Part shown: positions 12,744-14,193 of the stretch, piece after piece
Layout: each line of letters begins with the position of its first letter
Numbering within the stretch: the stretch's first letter is position 1
Assembly: GCA_023255615.1 (NCBI GenBank)
Contig: JAHFLI010000016.1
Coordinates: 1-14,193, forward strand
Direction: 5' to 3'
Length of the DNA: 14,193 bases
Source of the DNA: Candidatus Woesearchaeota archaeon
GTDB lineage: Archaea; Nanobdellota; Nanobdellia; Woesearchaeales; JACQSR01
Program-made: the position numbers and the translations under genes
Notes under the pieces: generated by a model
The model's database searches: none
What the model was told of the DNA's origin: nothing
What the model saw: only the letters and a program-made list of their open reading frames with translations

Positions 12744-14193
12744 ATGGATATGGAGAAAATCATCGATGGCTTTCATGATCTGGAGAGAAAAGTTTTTCCA
12801 ACTTTAACCAAAGAAAAAACGGTCCAGGAAGTTGCGAAAGAAACGAAACTGCAAGACGTTGAAGTCATGCGTGCATTTCAATGGCTCCAAAATAAACAGA
12901 TTATCTCTCTTAAAGAAGAAAGCAGTGAAATTGTTTCCTTGGGAAAAAACGGAGAACTGTATGCTAAAAAAGGTCTTCCAGAAAAGAGATTTTTACAATT
13001 AGTTGCATCTCAATCATTGGATACCGAAGAAATAAAGAAAAAAGCAAATCTTGAACAAGATGAAATAGGAGTCTGCCTTGGAGTTCTCCGAGGAAAGGCA
13101 GCTATTGAAATAAAGAACGAGAAAAAAGTTATTGTCTCTATTACTCCAAACGGAAAAAAGTTGCTGGACAAAGGATTTCTTGAAGAATCGTTTCTTACAA
13201 AACAGTTTCCTCTTGCATTATCTGAGCTAAAAGATGAAGAAAAGTTTGCTCTTTCAAATCTCAGAAAAAGAAAAGATATCGTCAACGTTGCGCTCGTCAA
13301 AACAAAATCTGCACTACTCACTGATCTGGGAAAGAAAGTAATGGAAAAAGGGATTTCGACATCCTCTTCAGTTGATCGCGTAACCCAAGACGTGCTTAAA
13401 TCAGGGAAATGGAAAGGAAAAAAGTTCAGACGATTTGATACAAAGATTAATGTTCCAGCAATCTTCGGAGGAAAGAAGCAACAATACCGCATTTTCTTAG
13501 ATGATGTAAGAAGAAAATTTATTTCTCTTGGTTTTAAAGAAATGACGGGACCAATTGTTGAAACGGATTTCTGGGATATGGATGCATTATTTATGCCTCA
13601 ATTTCATTCTGCTCGTGATATTCATGATGCCTATTACGTCAAAGAACCGGCGTATGGAAAACTAGATGAAAAACTCGTTGCACAAGTTAAACAAGCTCAT
13701 GAACATGGATGCGGAACGGGAAGCAAAGGATGGCGATATGAATTTGATATCAAGAGAACTCATCGACACGTGCTTCGAACACAAACAACCGCATGCAGTG
13801 CACGAATGTTAGCGTCAAAGGAAGTAGAAATACCGGGAAAATATTTTGCAATCGCTCGTTGCTTTCGTTATGATGTCATCGATGCAACGCATTTAGCAGA
13901 TTTCAATCAAACCGAAGGATTTGTCGCGGAAGAAGGTCTTAACTTCAGACATCTTGTCGGATTGCTCAAACTCTTTGCAGAAGAATTTTGCCAAACTGAT
14001 CAAGTAAAAATTACTCCGGCATATTTCCCCTTTACTGAGCCCAGTGCAGAACTGCATGCAAAACATCCAGAACTGGGATGGATTGAATTGGGCGGATCTG
14101 GAATTTTTCGTCCAGAAATGTTAAAACCTTTAGGAGTACATGTTCCTGTTATTGCATGGGGCATTGGAATCGATCGTCTCGCGATGTTTAATC
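12744..14193 (+). CDS. pheS: phenylalanyl-tRNA synthetase alpha subunit, 3' end cut by window edge
   Basis: The frame is open for 483 codons to the right edge. The archaeal/eukaryal-type alpha chain of the (alpha-beta)2 enzyme activates phenylalanine with ATP and charges tRNA-Phe. Residues 1-200 form winged-helix-like modules, starting with KIIDGFHDLERKVFPTL. The class II catalytic core follows: motif 1 region KEMTGPIVETDFWDMDALF at about 265-283, with PQFHSARDIHD next; motif 2 with FRYD at 374-377 in an ARCFRYDVIDATHLADFNQT context; ITPAYFPFTEPSAE; and motif 3 WGIGIDRLAMF at 472-482. Only a short C-terminal tail should be missing, given about 500 residues in the family. A second ATG two codons later is possible. 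The beta subunit gene is not in view. A 160-codon minus-strand frame opposite it is a shadow. Confidence 0.97.
   Translation, partial: MDMEKIIDGFHDLERKVFPTLTKEKTVQEVAKETKLQDVEVMRAFQWLQNKQIISLKEESSEIVSLGKNGELYAKKGLPEKRFLQLVASQSLDTEEIKKKANLEQDEIGVCLGVLRGKAAIEIKNEKKVIVSITPNGKKLLDKGFLEESFLTKQFPLALSELKDEEKFALSNLRKRKDIVNVALVKTKSALLTDLGKKVMEKGISTSSSVDRVTQDVLKSGKWKGKKFRRFDTKINVPAIFGGKKQQYRIFLDDVRRKFISLGFKEMTGPIVETDFWDMDALFMPQFHSARDIHDAYYVKEPAYGKLDEKLVAQVKQAHEHGCGTGSKGWRYEFDIKRTHRHVLRTQTTACSARMLASKEVEIPGKYFAIARCFRYDVIDATHLADFNQTEGFVAEEGLNFRHLVGLLKLFAEEFCQTDQVKITPAYFPFTEPSAELHAKHPELGWIELGGSGIFRPEMLKPLGVHVPVIAWGIGIDRLAMFN

Noticed and set aside
13010..13492. 160-codon minus-strand frame opposite pheS
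   Set aside because: The Phe/Ser-rich product is the antisense of Lys/Glu-rich pheS codons; pheS is certain here.
11976..14193. Methyltransferase as a tRNA-Phe modification enzyme because it neighbours pheS
   Set aside because: Each gene has its own TATA box, and the methyltransferase lacks visible RNA-binding features, so the link is position only.

Overview
The window looks like an AT-rich archaeal chromosome segment, most likely from a small-genome DPANN-type archaeon (Woesearchaeota-like). Four things support this. The split aromatic genes and the phenylalanyl-tRNA synthetase alpha chain are archaeal in form. Nearly every transcription unit has a TTTAAATA/TTTATA box about 26 nt before its ATG, the mark of leaderless archaeal transcripts. 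A small anchored protein carries a Cys-rich 'CSDSD..K..VKGTV' pattern that I associate with DPANN surface proteins. SpoVT/AbrB-RelE and VapBC modules are scattered between housekeeping genes. The lineage is an inference; no rRNA is present.

Layout: a RelE/ParE-like toxin cut by the left edge (minus). Then an aromatic amino acid block (plus): aroC, an unknown helical protein with hydrophobic C-terminal segments, tyrA, and pheA overlapping tyrA by 4 nt. Next come a secreted or anchored Cys-rich small protein and an AbrB-type antitoxin with a RelE-type toxin. A protein-L-isoaspartate methyltransferase (minus) is divergent from a rhodanese/persulfide-dioxygenase-type fusion. These are followed by a VapBC pair, a CPA2 cation/proton antiporter with a C-terminal TrkA-N domain, and a TerC-superfamily (DUF475-like) membrane protein. 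A convergent lemA-htpX operon (minus) follows, then a divergent SAM-dependent methyltransferase and pheS, which runs off the right edge close to its 3' end.

How the genes work together: AroC makes chorismate, TyrA and PheA take prephenate toward tyrosine and phenylalanine, and PheS charges tRNA-Phe, so the two ends of the window share the phenylalanine theme. No recognisable chorismate mutase is present, although that step is needed between AroC and TyrA/PheA. The middle and right parts concern maintenance and stress: isoaspartate repair, sulfane-sulfur handling, ion homeostasis and membrane-protein quality control.

Promoter geometry changes three start codons from the longest possible reading frame: the unknown gene (1480), tyrA (2592) and the TerC-like gene (9495). 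Most of the window is ordinary housekeeping DNA. The best leads are the unknown gene inside the aromatic block, the tandem hexamers at the vapB promoter, the inverted repeats before the AbrB antitoxin, and the unusual domain order of the rhodanese/MBL fusion.
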